Positions 27,825-36,795 of a DNA stretch of 64,000 bases are shown one piece after another. Position numbers and translations under genes: made by a program. The notes below the pieces were generated by a model. The model was not told the origin of the DNA and made no database searches. It saw nothing but the letters and a program-made list of their open reading frames with translations. The stretch is from Acidisphaera sp. S103 (GTDB lineage Bacteria; Pseudomonadota; Alphaproteobacteria; Acetobacterales; Acetobacteraceae), in contig NZ_LMUJ01000042.1 in assembly GCF_009765975.1 (NCBI RefSeq), positions 152,268 to 216,267 on the forward strand. The letters run 5' to 3'. How positions within the stretch are numbered: position 1 is the stretch's first letter; every line of letters begins with the position of its first letter.

Positions 27825-28606
27825 TGGACGACATCCTGGTCGAGTCGCGAGACGGCTGGCGACGGCTGATCCTGAACCGGCAGGCCAGGTTGAACGCTGT
27901 CAACGCCGAGATGCTGACCCGCCTGCTGGCCGCGATCGATGCGGCCGAGGCTGATCCAGGGTGCCGAGCGGTGATCCTGACCGGGGCGGGCCGCGGTTTC
28001 TGTGCCGGCCAGGAACTCGGGCCCGACGTGACGCCCGGTGCAGACGGGCCGCCCGACCTGGAGAAGCTGGCGGACACCCACCACCATGAGGTCGTGCGCC
28101 GCATGCGCGCGTCCCGCTTGCCGTTCATCTGCGCGGTGAACGGGGTCGCGGCCGGCGCCGGTGCCAGTTTCGCCCTGGCCGGCGATATCGTCCTGGCCGC
28201 AAGGTCGGCGACGTTCGTTCAGGCGTTCATCCGCATCGGCCTGGTGCCGGACACCGGCGCCAGCTTCTTCCTGACCCATCTGGTTGGCGATGCCCGCGCC
28301 CGAGCCCTGGCCATGCTGGGCGATGCGATCGACGCGGAGACCGCCGAACGCTGGGGGATGATCTGGAAGGCGGTGGACGACGCATCACTGGGTTCCGAAT
28401 CCGAGACCCTGGCGGTTCGTCTGTCGAAGGCCCCGGCCGAGGCGTTGGCCGCGATCAAGACGATGTTCGCCGCCGCGCCGGGGAACACGCTGCACCAGCA
28501 GCTCGACCTGGAAGCCCGGCTGCAAGGCCAGGCCGGCCGATCCGCCGACTTCGCCGAGGGCGTGCGTGCGTTCCAGGAAAAGCGGCCACCGCGGTTCGGT
28601 GGGTAG
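27824..28606 (+). CDS. Enoyl-CoA hydratase/isomerase family protein (PaaG-like)
   Basis: A 260-residue crotonase-fold protein. The oxyanion-hole segments are GFCAGQELG and NGVAAGAGASFALAGD. GLVPDTGASFFLTHLVG corresponds to the acid region of PaaG-type isomerases, which lack the second hydratase Glu. It would act on an enoyl-CoA or on the epoxide ring of phenylacetyl-CoA breakdown; no other paa genes are nearby, so the substrate is open. The ATG overlaps the pheA stop (TGATG). Confidence 0.85.
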   Translation: MDDILVESRDGWRRLILNRQARLNAVNAEMLTRLLAAIDAAEADPGCRAVILTGAGRGFCAGQELGPDVTPGADGPPDLEKLADTHHHEVVRRMRASRLPFICAVNGVAAGAGASFALAGDIVLAARSATFVQAFIRIGLVPDTGASFFLTHLVGDARARALAMLGDAIDAETAERWGMIWKAVDDASLGSESETLAVRLSKAPAEALAAIKTMFAAAPGNTLHQQLDLEARLQGQAGRSADFAEGVRAFQEKRPPRFGG

Positions 28607-28993
28607 CTTCATGCCGCTTAGCGTTTACGCGTCGCCTGATGGTGGACTCTACCCGTCCCATGGCGTGACCCCAGGTTGGTCAGTGCAGGGACTCACTCAG
28701 CAGCTTCAGGCCCCGGCAGGTTGGGGATCCTGTCGGGGCCGTTAGCTCATCCGGGCGCTTCACCGGGATGGAGATACCGAGAGCGCATCACCAGGATGGC
28801 AAAACCCCATGTGGTATCAGTACCAATCCGGATCAATGACGTGGCCAAGCTGTAATGCATGGCTCGTTGGCATCTTCATCGCTCAGCGCATAAGTCTGAT
28901 GCTGCAATGCGGCATTATCATTCGCGATACGGAGTTCCATCTACTGCTTCATTGAAGCCGGACACCTCGCCCGACGATAGATGGAGAAATCCG
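28607..28993. other. Intergenic stretch with one strong hairpin
   Basis: 387 bp without a convincing gene. The clear structure is a stem at 28709-28720 (GGCCCCGGCAGG) pairing with 28729-28740 (CCTGTCGGGGCC), 12 pairs with one G-T, loop of 8. It may end the kdsB-pheA transcript, though no T-run follows. The right end should hold the promoter of the small secreted peptide; no sure -10/-35 is seen. Confidence 0.55.
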
Positions 28994-29143
28994 ATGAAGA
29001 AGCTGATCCTTGCTGCTTTCGCCGCCCTGAGCCTCTCGGCCGCGATCGCCCCTCTGGCCAATGCGGAGATCTATTCCCACCATACGGGTCCGTATGACAA
29101 CACGGCGAACAGCCTGAACCGCAACGTGATCGGCGGGCAATAA
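28994..29143 (+). CDS. Tiny secreted peptide
   Basis: A 49-residue protein: Sec signal MKKLILAAFAALSLSAAIA ending in ANA (about 24), then a mature peptide of 25 residues (EIYSHHTGPYDNTANSLNRN...GGQ). GGAG at 28983-28986 is 7 bases from the ATG and a rho-independent terminator follows at 29171, so it is a free-standing transcription unit. The two adjacent His could bind metal. The family is not recognised. Confidence 0.68.
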   Translation: MKKLILAAFAALSLSAAIAPLANAEIYSHHTGPYDNTANSLNRNVIGGQ

Positions 29144-29170
29144 GCCAGGGCCTGAAGGGTCAATGATAGC

Positions 29171-29197
29171 AAAGGCCGGGGCAAACCCGGCCTTTTT
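29171..29197 (+). terminator. Rho-independent terminator after the secreted peptide
   Basis: AAAGGCCGGG (29171-29180) pairs perfectly with CCCGGCCTTT (29186-29195), loop of 5, followed by a T-run to 29197. It is the clearest intrinsic terminator in the window. Confidence 0.88.
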
Positions 29198-29366
29198 GCT
29201 GTACCGGGCGGGGAGCGCACTGGCCTCGGACGCGGGCATCGACAGGCAAGGAAACAAAAGGCGGCTTATCTCGTCGGTTCTCATCGTGAAAGTGCCAAGG
29301 CTGCTCAGTCGCCAACAAACCGGGCCCATTTGCCTTCCCCCCGAATCCCAAGCACTCTCCCGCGCC

Positions 29367-30014
29367 ATGACCCAAGACCCCTCCCGCCTGACCCTCTACG
29401 GCAGCTTCACCTCCAGCTCGTCCTACAAGCCGATGCTGTATCTCGCGCTGTCCCGCCTGCCGTTCAGCTTCCGCACCGTGAACCTGAAGAACGGCGTCCA
29501 GAAGCAACCCGAGTATCTCGCCATCAACCGCTACGGCCAGGTCCCTACGCTCCGCCATAACGGCCTGACCATCGTCCAGTCCAACATCATCCTGGACTAC
29601 CTGGCCCGGACCACCGGCCACTTCGCCGGCGAAACCGAACAGGACAAATGGACCGCGCGCGAGTGGCTGTCCTGGGAAGCCGACAACATCACCAACGTCG
29701 CCAAGGTCCGCCACTACAGCCGCTTCCGCAAAGTCGACGACGCGGTGATGGACTATTTCCGTCCCCTCGCGCTGGCCGCCGTCACCCTCGTCGACAAAGC
29801 CCTTGAAAATAAAGACTGGCTGGTCGGCAACACCCTGACCATCGCCGATATCGGCTGCTGGGGCCGCATGGTGTTCATGGCCGAGGGCGGCCTCGACATC
29901 ACCACCTGGCCCAATGTGTACGCCTGGTCGAAACGGCTGAAGGACCAGCCCGGCTTCGCCCTGCCCTACGACCTGATACCCTCCAAAGATAAAGAGTTCG
30001 ATCCATGCGCATAG
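29367..30014 (+). CDS. Glutathione S-transferase family protein
   Basis: A 215-residue protein. The N-terminal thioredoxin-like domain (about 8-85) has GSFTSSSSYKPML, RYGQVPTL and the glutathione-contact IVQSNIILDYLA. The C-terminal all-helical domain has the capping motif LTIADIG. The ATG at 29367 matches where the family begins; the frame open to 29163 would run through the terminator. It overlaps the next gene by 10 bases. Function is detoxification or isomerisation of an unknown electrophile. Confidence 0.88.
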   Translation: MTQDPSRLTLYGSFTSSSSYKPMLYLALSRLPFSFRTVNLKNGVQKQPEYLAINRYGQVPTLRHNGLTIVQSNIILDYLARTTGHFAGETEQDKWTAREWLSWEADNITNVAKVRHYSRFRKVDDAVMDYFRPLALAAVTLVDKALENKDWLVGNTLTIADIGCWGRMVFMAEGGLDITTWPNVYAWSKRLKDQPGFALPYDLIPSKDKEFDPCA

Positions 30015-30931
30015 CAGTCATCGGAGCCGGCGGCGTCGGCGGAGCTTTCGGAGCCGCCCTGGCGAAAGCCGGCGCGGACGTTACTTTCGTCGCCCGCGGC
30101 GCCCACCTGAAAGCCATGCGCGAACACGGCCTGCGCGTCGAGGGCGGCCGCGGCGAGACCCACATCAACCCCACCCAGGCCACCGACGACCCCGCCAGCA
30201 TCGGCCCGGTCGATTACGTGCTGTTCTGCGTCAAGCTGTGGGACGTCGAATCCGCCGGTGCCGCGATCAAGCCGCTGGTCGGCCCCACCACGGCGGTGAT
30301 TCCCTTCCAGAACGGCATCGACTCGGCCGAACGCCTGATCCCCATCCTCGGCAAGCAGGCCGTCATGGGCGGCGTCGCCCAGATCAGCGCGACCATCGCC
30401 GCCCCCGGCGTCGTCCGCCAGGTCGGCACCTTCATGCGGCTGATCTTCGGCGAACTGGAAGGCGGCAAATCCGCCCGTGGCGAGGCCTTCCTCGGCCTCT
30501 GCCAAAAAGCCGGCTTCGACGCCACCCACAGCGACCAGATCATGACGGAGCTGTGGATGAAGTTCATCCTGCTCGCCACCAACGCCGCGCTCACCGCCGC
30601 CACCCGCACGCCTTTGGGCATCCTGCGCGACGACCCCGACATCGCCCCGCTGTTCGCCCGCGCCGCCGCCGAGGTCGCCGCCGTCGGCCGAGCACGAGGC
30701 GTGAAACTGCCGGACGACGCCACGGAAAGAACCGTCGGCTTCACCAACGCCGCACCGCCGACGATGATGGCGTCGATGGCGCACGACCTGATCCGCGGCA
30801 ACCGCATCGAACTGCCCTGGCTGTCCGGCAAGGTGGTTGCCCTCGGCCGCGAACTCGGCGTTCCCACCCCGGTGCATGAGGTTCTCTACGCCGTGCTGAA
30901 ACCCTTCGTGGACGGCAAGCCGGGGACTTGA
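30005..30931 (+). CDS. Ketopantoate reductase family protein (2-dehydropantoate 2-reductase)
   Basis: A 308-residue NADPH-dependent reductase. The Rossmann motif GAGGVGGAFGAALAKAG is at 7-23, FCVKLWD at about 78, and the catalytic Lys lies in ELWMKFILLATNAALTA. The C-terminal ApbA domain includes the substrate patch ELPWLSGKV. The family makes pantoate, but paralogues act on other 2-oxoacids. Pairing with a glutathione transferase in one operon argues for a catabolic paralogue, so no panE symbol is given. Confidence 0.87.
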   Translation: MRIAVIGAGGVGGAFGAALAKAGADVTFVARGAHLKAMREHGLRVEGGRGETHINPTQATDDPASIGPVDYVLFCVKLWDVESAGAAIKPLVGPTTAVIPFQNGIDSAERLIPILGKQAVMGGVAQISATIAAPGVVRQVGTFMRLIFGELEGGKSARGEAFLGLCQKAGFDATHSDQIMTELWMKFILLATNAALTAATRTPLGILRDDPDIAPLFARAAAEVAAVGRARGVKLPDDATERTVGFTNAAPPTMMASMAHDLIRGNRIELPWLSGKVVALGRELGVPTPVHEVLYAVLKPFVDGKPGT

Positions 30932-31152
30932 TGGCGTATACCGCACAACCCAATCCACGGCAGGCACCCATTCCGGTCTTCGTCGTCTGACAGCAATTGT
31001 CAGGCGACGCTTGGCTGTCTTCGCATATTCTTCATTCCACGTGCCTGCGACGCCGCGGCATACGCTCCTATACAGACGTGCAGAGGGGCTGCTCACCCTT
31101 CTTGTGGTTCGTGAAAACGCGAGACTCCCCGGCAGAGCCGCAAGGTGTGACA

Positions 31153-31914
31153 ATGACCTTCCCGACCTCTGCCTATCCACGGCCGCAATTGCGGGACTGG
31201 GCGGTCCTGGCGACTAGTCTGGGCTTCGCCGTCATCGGCCTGTTGCTGTTCACATCCGATCCCGGCACGGCCATCGTCACGGTCGGATTTTTCGGATCTT
31301 GCGCACTTTTTACCGCCGTCCTGATCTACCAGAAATTACGTCGTCACGCGCATGCGCTAGTTCGGGTCGGGGTAGTCGGCGGCGTACCGATCAGACCCTC
31401 AAGGTTCCTCCTTGCCGCCCTCGCCACATGGATGTCGACACTCGGCGTGATCACGCTTTGGGTCGGATGGTACAGCGGAATACCAGGCTACCTCGTCAGT
31501 GGCCTTCTCCTCGCCGGCCCTGGGTTCTGCCTGGCAATCGGGCTTGTGACAGGCCGGATTCCGACTGGATACTTCCAGTTCGATGTTTCGGGCCTCACTT
31601 TCAGCGGGCATGGTTCCGTCCACACGGTTGCATGGGACAACATCCAAGGGATCGGAACCGGGACATTCAATTCCGCCCCTGTCGTGCTCATCAAGCTCCG
31701 AGAACTAACCATCATCGACGTGCATCCACCCGACCGCGCAGTCCGCGTCTTCCGGCAGTGGGCAAAGAACGAAACGACGTTTGGCGCGCAGATCGTTCTC
31801 CATCCCATGCGATACCTGGTTGATATGAATCTGTTGCTGCAGGCCCTGGATCGTTACGTTACGGACCCATTTAGCCGCATGGAACTAGCGCCGCGGCAAC
31901 GACTGCCAGGTTGA
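31153..31914 (+). CDS. Unknown membrane protein with a C-terminal PH-like region
   Basis: 253 residues. Four hydrophobic helices are visible at about 17-34, 38-58, 83-102 and 108-132 (LLAALATWMSTLGVITLWVG and the following stretch). A soluble C-terminal half (about 140-245) has short beta strands (GLTFSGHGSVHTVAWDNIQGIG...PVVLIKL), a pattern like bacterial PH-domain or STM3941-type proteins. The start at 31153 is the first ATG before the hydrophobic part; the open frame reaches back to 30997. No function is assigned. Confidence 0.65.
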   Translation: MTFPTSAYPRPQLRDWAVLATSLGFAVIGLLLFTSDPGTAIVTVGFFGSCALFTAVLIYQKLRRHAHALVRVGVVGGVPIRPSRFLLAALATWMSTLGVITLWVGWYSGIPGYLVSGLLLAGPGFCLAIGLVTGRIPTGYFQFDVSGLTFSGHGSVHTVAWDNIQGIGTGTFNSAPVVLIKLRELTIIDVHPPDRAVRVFRQWAKNETTFGAQIVLHPMRYLVDMNLLLQALDRYVTDPFSRMELAPRQRLPG

Positions 31915-32039
31915 CGCCGCCGGCCATCAATTCCCCCGCCGTCCATTCGATCGAGGCCGTCCGGCGCCGAACACCTGGTCAAGAGGCACTCGGTCCAAGA
32001 CCGCGCCTCGGGCACATCGTAAGGCCCTTGCGAACCCGA

Positions 32040-32945
32040 TCAGACAATCGGCACATGGCTGATCGCGTGCCAACGCATCATCCGTAGCCGTCCGTCCTTG
32101 ATCAGCCGGCGCAGCAGCAGCCACAATTCCGCCTCCCGCACCAACTGCACGGCCTCCTGCCGGCTGGGCTTGCGATCCAGGTCGCGCAGCAGCACCCGCC
32201 AACCCAACATCGCGTGGTCCAGGTGGCGTTGCGACATGTCCTCGGCGACTCGGACATCCAGGCCAACACGCCCCAGCATGCGAGTCACCGAGATCGGCGC
32301 CACCATCAGGGTCGGATCGCGATGATCCAGGTCGGCCCACCGGCGCACGGTCGGATCGGCCGGGTCCAGCGGCACCGGGGCCGTCAATCCGGTGATCACC
32401 ATCTGGCCGCCTGGCTTCAGCACCCGGGCCAACCCATCCAGGATGGGTTCGGGGCGCGCGCGCTGAAACGGTTCCAACGCCAGGCAATGATGGTGGGTTT
32501 TGGCTTCGAACGCCGGATTGGCCGGGTCCCACGCCTTGATGCTGACCTTCTTGGTCATTTGCGCCCGTTGTATCAGCACCCGGGCAGCCGTCAGCAGCGA
32601 CGGATCGGTATCCATCCCGGTGACCCAGGCACCCAGGTTGCGAGCCGCCGCCGCCGCCGGCCCGCCATTGCCGACTCCAACGATCAGCAGGCTGGCCGCC
32701 GCGGACAGGCCCAGCGGACGGGTCAGCCGCAGGGTTTCGATTTCGCCACCGGGGAAGATGAACCCCGGACCCCAGAGCTGGTCGGTGAGGGTCAGCCGGC
32801 CAACCGGCCACGCAGTTTGGATTCGGGCCTCAGGCAAAGCCGCTTCGGTCGTCGGCGCAGGCCCGCTCTCAATAGGCACAGCGACGGCCTGCACCGTCCC
32901 CAACGGCGGTCGTCGAAACAGGCCACGCATCGTGGACGCCAACAT
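32040..32945 (-). CDS. Class I SAM-dependent methyltransferase
   Basis: 301 residues. After a variable N-terminal region of about 80 residues, the Rossmann-like core has motif I LLIVGVGNGGPA, an acidic motif II (VTGMDTDPSLL) and the post-motif GLARVLKPGGQMVI. The C-terminal part carries many Arg and Leu. The loop VGVGNGG departs slightly from the usual GxGxG. The substrate is unknown; no partner gene is adjacent. Confidence 0.78.
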   Translation of the reverse strand: MLASTMRGLFRRPPLGTVQAVAVPIESGPAPTTEAALPEARIQTAWPVGRLTLTDQLWGPGFIFPGGEIETLRLTRPLGLSAAASLLIVGVGNGGPAAAAARNLGAWVTGMDTDPSLLTAARVLIQRAQMTKKVSIKAWDPANPAFEAKTHHHCLALEPFQRARPEPILDGLARVLKPGGQMVITGLTAPVPLDPADPTVRRWADLDHRDPTLMVAPISVTRMLGRVGLDVRVAEDMSQRHLDHAMLGWRVLLRDLDRKPSRQEAVQLVREAELWLLLRRLIKDGRLRMMRWHAISHVPIV

Positions 32946-33009
32946 TATTCGGTCTCCATCGACCGAAACTAGGCTGCAATCCCTACCAAAAAGTTTACAG
33001 ACGCGAGGT

Positions 33010-33345
33010 TTATTCGAATTCCGTCAGTACATACCGCACCGTATCGGGACCAGGCACGCTCGGTTTGTGGCGATGCTGCGGCCCGGCCGGGATATGCAGC
33101 ATGTCGCCGGGTCCTGCCTCGACGCTGTGGGTGTCGAAGCGATAGCGGATACGGCCGGCCAGGATGAAGATCGAATGGCCGGTCTCACACCAATTGCTTT
33201 CAGGCGCCGGGACGGGGTCCGGCGCACGCTCCTGGTAACGCAGTGCGATGCCGAAGCCGGAAACGGCCTCACGCACCTTGAGCCGATCGGTCGCGTCGAG
33301 CAGCGGATGATCCGCGGCTGGGAATAGGTATGGGCTGTCGGTCAT
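33010..33345 (-). CDS. Single-domain cupin protein
   Basis: 111 residues with a cupin barrel: motif 1 around ETGHSIFILAGRIRYRFD and motif 2 PGDMLHIPAGPQHRHKP with three His as possible metal ligands. The ATG at 33345 with GGTGGGG just upstream is preferred; the open frame to 33597 adds sequence unlike a cupin. Such proteins sense or modify small molecules. The substrate is unknown. Confidence 0.8.
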   Translation of the reverse strand: MTDSPYLFPAADHPLLDATDRLKVREAVSGFGIALRYQERAPDPVPAPESNWCETGHSIFILAGRIRYRFDTHSVEAGPGDMLHIPAGPQHRHKPSVPGPDTVRYVLTEFE

Positions 33346-33751
33346 GGCCCCACCGTAATCGTAAAACCCGATATGGCATAGCTGGGCTTCGACCGTCGGT
33401 ATGACAAATACGGGCCAGCCGCGGGAACGCTGTCGGAATATTTTGCGGGCATGCAGTCCGTGAATCTGAACCAGCCAGCAAGATATTGAATAGAAACATC
33501 TTATTCTATGATACAACCTTTGCTTCGGGCGCCCCTCAATGCGCGCGCCGCCGACAAGCAGGTAAGCCGTCATCACTGTCTTTTCGAAATGGGGCATCTA
33601 TACTTTGTTGCCTTGTCGCGCCCTTTAGCCACGGGTCAACAAAATGGAGCACAAACCAACAGACCCCTTCCGAACCCCTTGCCACATCACCGTCACCGGG
33701 TATTTTGCCCGCCCCACACGCCATTAAACAGAAACGCCCAAGGACCCCTGC
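33346..33751. other. Intergenic region before the TRAP transporter
   Basis: 406 bp without a supported gene. An AT-rich patch at 33480-33520 holds TTGAAT (33486-33491) and TATGAT (33507-33512), separated by 15 bases, a weak rightward promoter candidate, with a short inverted repeat GAATA/TATTC inside it. This is the likely control region for the TRAP operon. Confidence 0.35.
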
Positions 33752-34759
33752 ATGACCCGCCTCTACCGCCGCACCCTGCTGACCGGGGCCGCGCTGCCGT
33801 TGTTCGCCATCAACACCCGTCCCGCCCGAGCGGCGGACTTCAGCCTGAAGCTGGCGAACAACTCGCCTGTTACCCATCCGCAGAGCGTCCGCCAGCAGGA
33901 AGCCGCCGACCGCATCAAGAAGGCCACCAACGGCGCCGTCGACATCCAGGTGTTCCCCAACAACCAGCTTGGCTCCGACACCGACATGCTGTCGCAGCTC
34001 CGCTCCGGCGCGATCGATTTTTTCACACTGTCCGGCCTGATCCTGTCCACCCTGGTGCCCGCCGCGTCGATCAACGGCATCGGCTTCGCCTTCAAGGACT
34101 ACGACACCGTCTGGAAGGCGATGGACGGCAAACTGGGCACCTATGTCCGTTCCGAGATCGACAAGCGCGGCCTGACCGCCATGGACAAGATGTGGGACAA
34201 CGGGTTCCGCCAGATCACCAGCTCCACCCATCCGATCAAGGTGCCCGCCGACCTGAAGGGCTTCAAGATCCGCGTCCCCGTCTCCCCCCTGTGGACCAGC
34301 ATGTTCCAGGCGCTCGGTGCATCGCCCATCAGCATCAACTTCGCGGAAGTCTATTCCGCGCTACAAACGAAGATCGCCGAGGGCCAGGAAAACCCGCTGT
34401 CCCTGATCCAGATCGCCAAGCTGTATGAGGTGCAGAAATACGTCTCCATGACCAGCCACATGTGGGACGGGTTCTGGATGCTCGCCAACAAGCGCACTTT
34501 CGCGACGTTGCCCGCCGACGCCCAGGCGATCGTGGCCCGCGAACTCAACAAGTCCGCGCTGGATGAACGCGCCGACATCGCCAAGCTGAACGGATCGGTC
34601 GCCGACGACCTGAAGGCCAAGGGCCTGACCTTCGTGGAGGTCGACAAGCCCGCCTTCCGCCAGGCGCTGAAGTCGGCCGGTTTCTACGCCGACTGGAAGA
34701 AGAAATACGGCGACGAGGCCTGGGGAATCCTGGAAGCGGAAGTCGGCACGCTGTCTTGA
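33752..34759 (+). CDS. TRAP transporter substrate-binding protein (DctP family)
   Basis: A 335-residue periplasmic protein with a Tat-like signal (YRRTLLTGAALPLFAINTRPARA). The mature part has HPQSVRQQEAADRIKKATNGAVDIQVFPNNQLGSDTDML and the conserved carboxylate-binding Arg in LKGFKIRVP. Family ligands are organic acids such as dicarboxylates or sugar acids. It overlaps the permease gene by 4 bases (TTGA). Confidence 0.92.
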   Translation: MTRLYRRTLLTGAALPLFAINTRPARAADFSLKLANNSPVTHPQSVRQQEAADRIKKATNGAVDIQVFPNNQLGSDTDMLSQLRSGAIDFFTLSGLILSTLVPAASINGIGFAFKDYDTVWKAMDGKLGTYVRSEIDKRGLTAMDKMWDNGFRQITSSTHPIKVPADLKGFKIRVPVSPLWTSMFQALGASPISINFAEVYSALQTKIAEGQENPLSLIQIAKLYEVQKYVSMTSHMWDGFWMLANKRTFATLPADAQAIVARELNKSALDERADIAKLNGSVADDLKAKGLTFVEVDKPAFRQALKSAGFYADWKKKYGDEAWGILEAEVGTLS

Positions 34760-36609
34760 CGCAGACGCACGCCGGCACACCACCCCGCCTGACCGCCGCC
34801 GCCCGCATCGACCTGCTGCTGCGGCTGGTGGCGGAAATCCCCGCCGCGATCCTGGTGGTCGCCGAGGTGGTGGTGCTGTTCGCCGGCGTCGTCGCCCGCT
34901 ACGCGCTCCACACGCCGCTGATCTGGACGGACGAACTCGCTTCCATCCTGTTTCTCTGGCTGGCGATGCTGGGCGCCGTCATCGCGCTGCAACGGTCCGA
35001 ACACATGCGCCTGACAGCGGTCGCCGGCGGCCTGTCATCCACCGGACGCGCGCGCACCGATGCGCTGGCCGCCGCCGCGGTGGCGACGTTCCTGCTGATG
35101 ATCGTGCCCCCAGCCTGGGACTACGCGTCCGACCAGTGGTACATCCAGACCCCGGCCCTGAGCATCCACGACACCTACCGAGCGGTCGCCATCCTGGTGG
35201 GCGGCGTGCTGATGCTGATTACCGCGCTGACCCGGCTGCTGGCGCTATCCTGGAAGGACGCGGCGTTCGGCATCGTCGTGGTGGGTGCGCTGGCGGCGGT
35301 GCTGCACTTCGCCGCGCCCTGGCTGCTAGGTTTTGGCAACTGGAACCTGGTGCTGTTCTTCGTCCTGCTCTTGGGCGCCGCCGTGCTGCTGTCGGTGCCG
35401 ATCGGCTTCGCCTTCGGCCTGGCCACACTGGCGTATCTGGCCACCCTCACCCGCACACCGCTGACAGTCGTCGTCTCCCGCATGGATGAGGGCATGTCCT
35501 CGCTGATCCTGCTGGCGGTACCGCTGTTCGTGTTCCTCGGCCTGCTGATCGAGATGACCGGCATGGCGCGCGCCATGGTCAACTTCCTGTCCGCCCTTCT
35601 GGGTCACGTGCGGGGAGGCCTGTCCTACGTGCTGCTGGGCGCGATGTACCTGGTCTCCGGCATTTCCGGCTCGAAAGCCGCCGACATGGCCGCGGTTGCG
35701 CCGATCCTGTTCCCCGACATGAAACGGCGCGGCTTCAACGAAGGCGAACTGGTCTCCCTGCTCGCCGCCTCCGGCGCCATGAGCGAGACGATCCCCCCAT
35801 CCCTGGTGCTGATCACCATCGGATCGGTCACCGGCGTATCGATCGCCGCCCTGTTCACCGGCGGCCTGGTGCCCGCCGCCGTGTTGGCCGCCGCCCTGGC
35901 CTTCATCGCCCGTTGGCGCGGCCGCAACGAAAACATGGAAGGCGTGACGCGTCCCCCCTGGGCGGTGATCGGCAAAGCATTCGTCATCTCCCTGCCCGCC
36001 CTGGTCCTGCCGTTCGTGATCCGCTTCGCCGTCATCGAGGGCATTGCCACCGCCACCGAGGTCTCCACCATCGGCATCGTCTACGCGATCATCGTCGGCA
36101 TCCTGGTCTACCGTCAGTTCCCGCTGCGCCGGCTGTATCCCATGCTGGTGGAAACCGCGTCACTGTCCGGCGCTATCCTGCTGATCATCGGCACCGCCAC
36201 CGGGATGGCCTGGGCGCTGACGCAATCCGGCTTCTCCCACCAACTGGCCGCCGCGATGACGTCCATGCCCGGCGGAGCGACAGGCTTCATGGCCGTTTCC
36301 ATCGTCGCCTTCATCGTCCTCGGCAGCGTGCTGGAGGGCATCCCCGCCATCGTGCTGTTCGGCCCCCTGCTGTTCCCCTCTGCCCGCCTGGTCGGCATCA
36401 ATGAGGTCCACTACGCGATGGTGGTCATCCTGGCGATGGGGATCGGCCTGTTCGCACCGCCGTTCGGCGTCGGCTACTACGCCGCTTGCGCCATCGGCCG
36501 CGTGTCCCCGGACGCGGCGATGCGGCGGATCTGGCCCTATCTGCTGGCGGTGCTCGCCGGCCTGATTGCCGTGGCGGCGGTGCCATGGTTCAGTACCGGG
36601 TTTCTGTAG
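34756..36609 (+). CDS. TRAP transporter permease, fused DctQ-DctM
   Basis: A 617-residue membrane protein. Residues about 1-170 are the small DctQ subunit (four helices, FAGVVARYALHTPLIWTDELA is typical) and the rest is the large DctM subunit with GVSIAALFTGGLVPA and GSVLEGIPAIVLFGPLLFP. In many species these are two genes. The start is TTG at 34756, which overlaps the binding-protein stop. Together the two genes make a complete sodium-driven importer for an unknown organic acid. Confidence 0.9.
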   Translation: MTQTHAGTPPRLTAAARIDLLLRLVAEIPAAILVVAEVVVLFAGVVARYALHTPLIWTDELASILFLWLAMLGAVIALQRSEHMRLTAVAGGLSSTGRARTDALAAAAVATFLLMIVPPAWDYASDQWYIQTPALSIHDTYRAVAILVGGVLMLITALTRLLALSWKDAAFGIVVVGALAAVLHFAAPWLLGFGNWNLVLFFVLLLGAAVLLSVPIGFAFGLATLAYLATLTRTPLTVVVSRMDEGMSSLILLAVPLFVFLGLLIEMTGMARAMVNFLSALLGHVRGGLSYVLLGAMYLVSGISGSKAADMAAVAPILFPDMKRRGFNEGELVSLLAASGAMSETIPPSLVLITIGSVTGVSIAALFTGGLVPAAVLAAALAFIARWRGRNENMEGVTRPPWAVIGKAFVISLPALVLPFVIRFAVIEGIATATEVSTIGIVYAIIVGILVYRQFPLRRLYPMLVETASLSGAILLIIGTATGMAWALTQSGFSHQLAAAMTSMPGGATGFMAVSIVAFIVLGSVLEGIPAIVLFGPLLFPSARLVGINEVHYAMVVILAMGIGLFAPPFGVGYYAACAIGRVSPDAAMRRIWPYLLAVLAGLIAVAAVPWFSTGFL

Positions 36610-36795
36610 AAGCTGACTGCGACGCGAACCGCTCCATTCATCGATCACGGAAGGTCAGACTGATATCACGGTGGAGTTCGGTCCCAATAGGACGTCAATC
36701 CAATCCAGCGGCTTCGATCGTGTCTACCCGGCACATCGTAGTCAGAATTTCCAAGTATCGAAGCCCACTCCATATCGGCCGGCAACGTATCGCCC

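Noticed and set aside
30005-30931. Calling this gene panE outright
   Set aside because: The family has many paralogues with other substrates and the neighbour is a glutathione transferase, not pantothenate genes.
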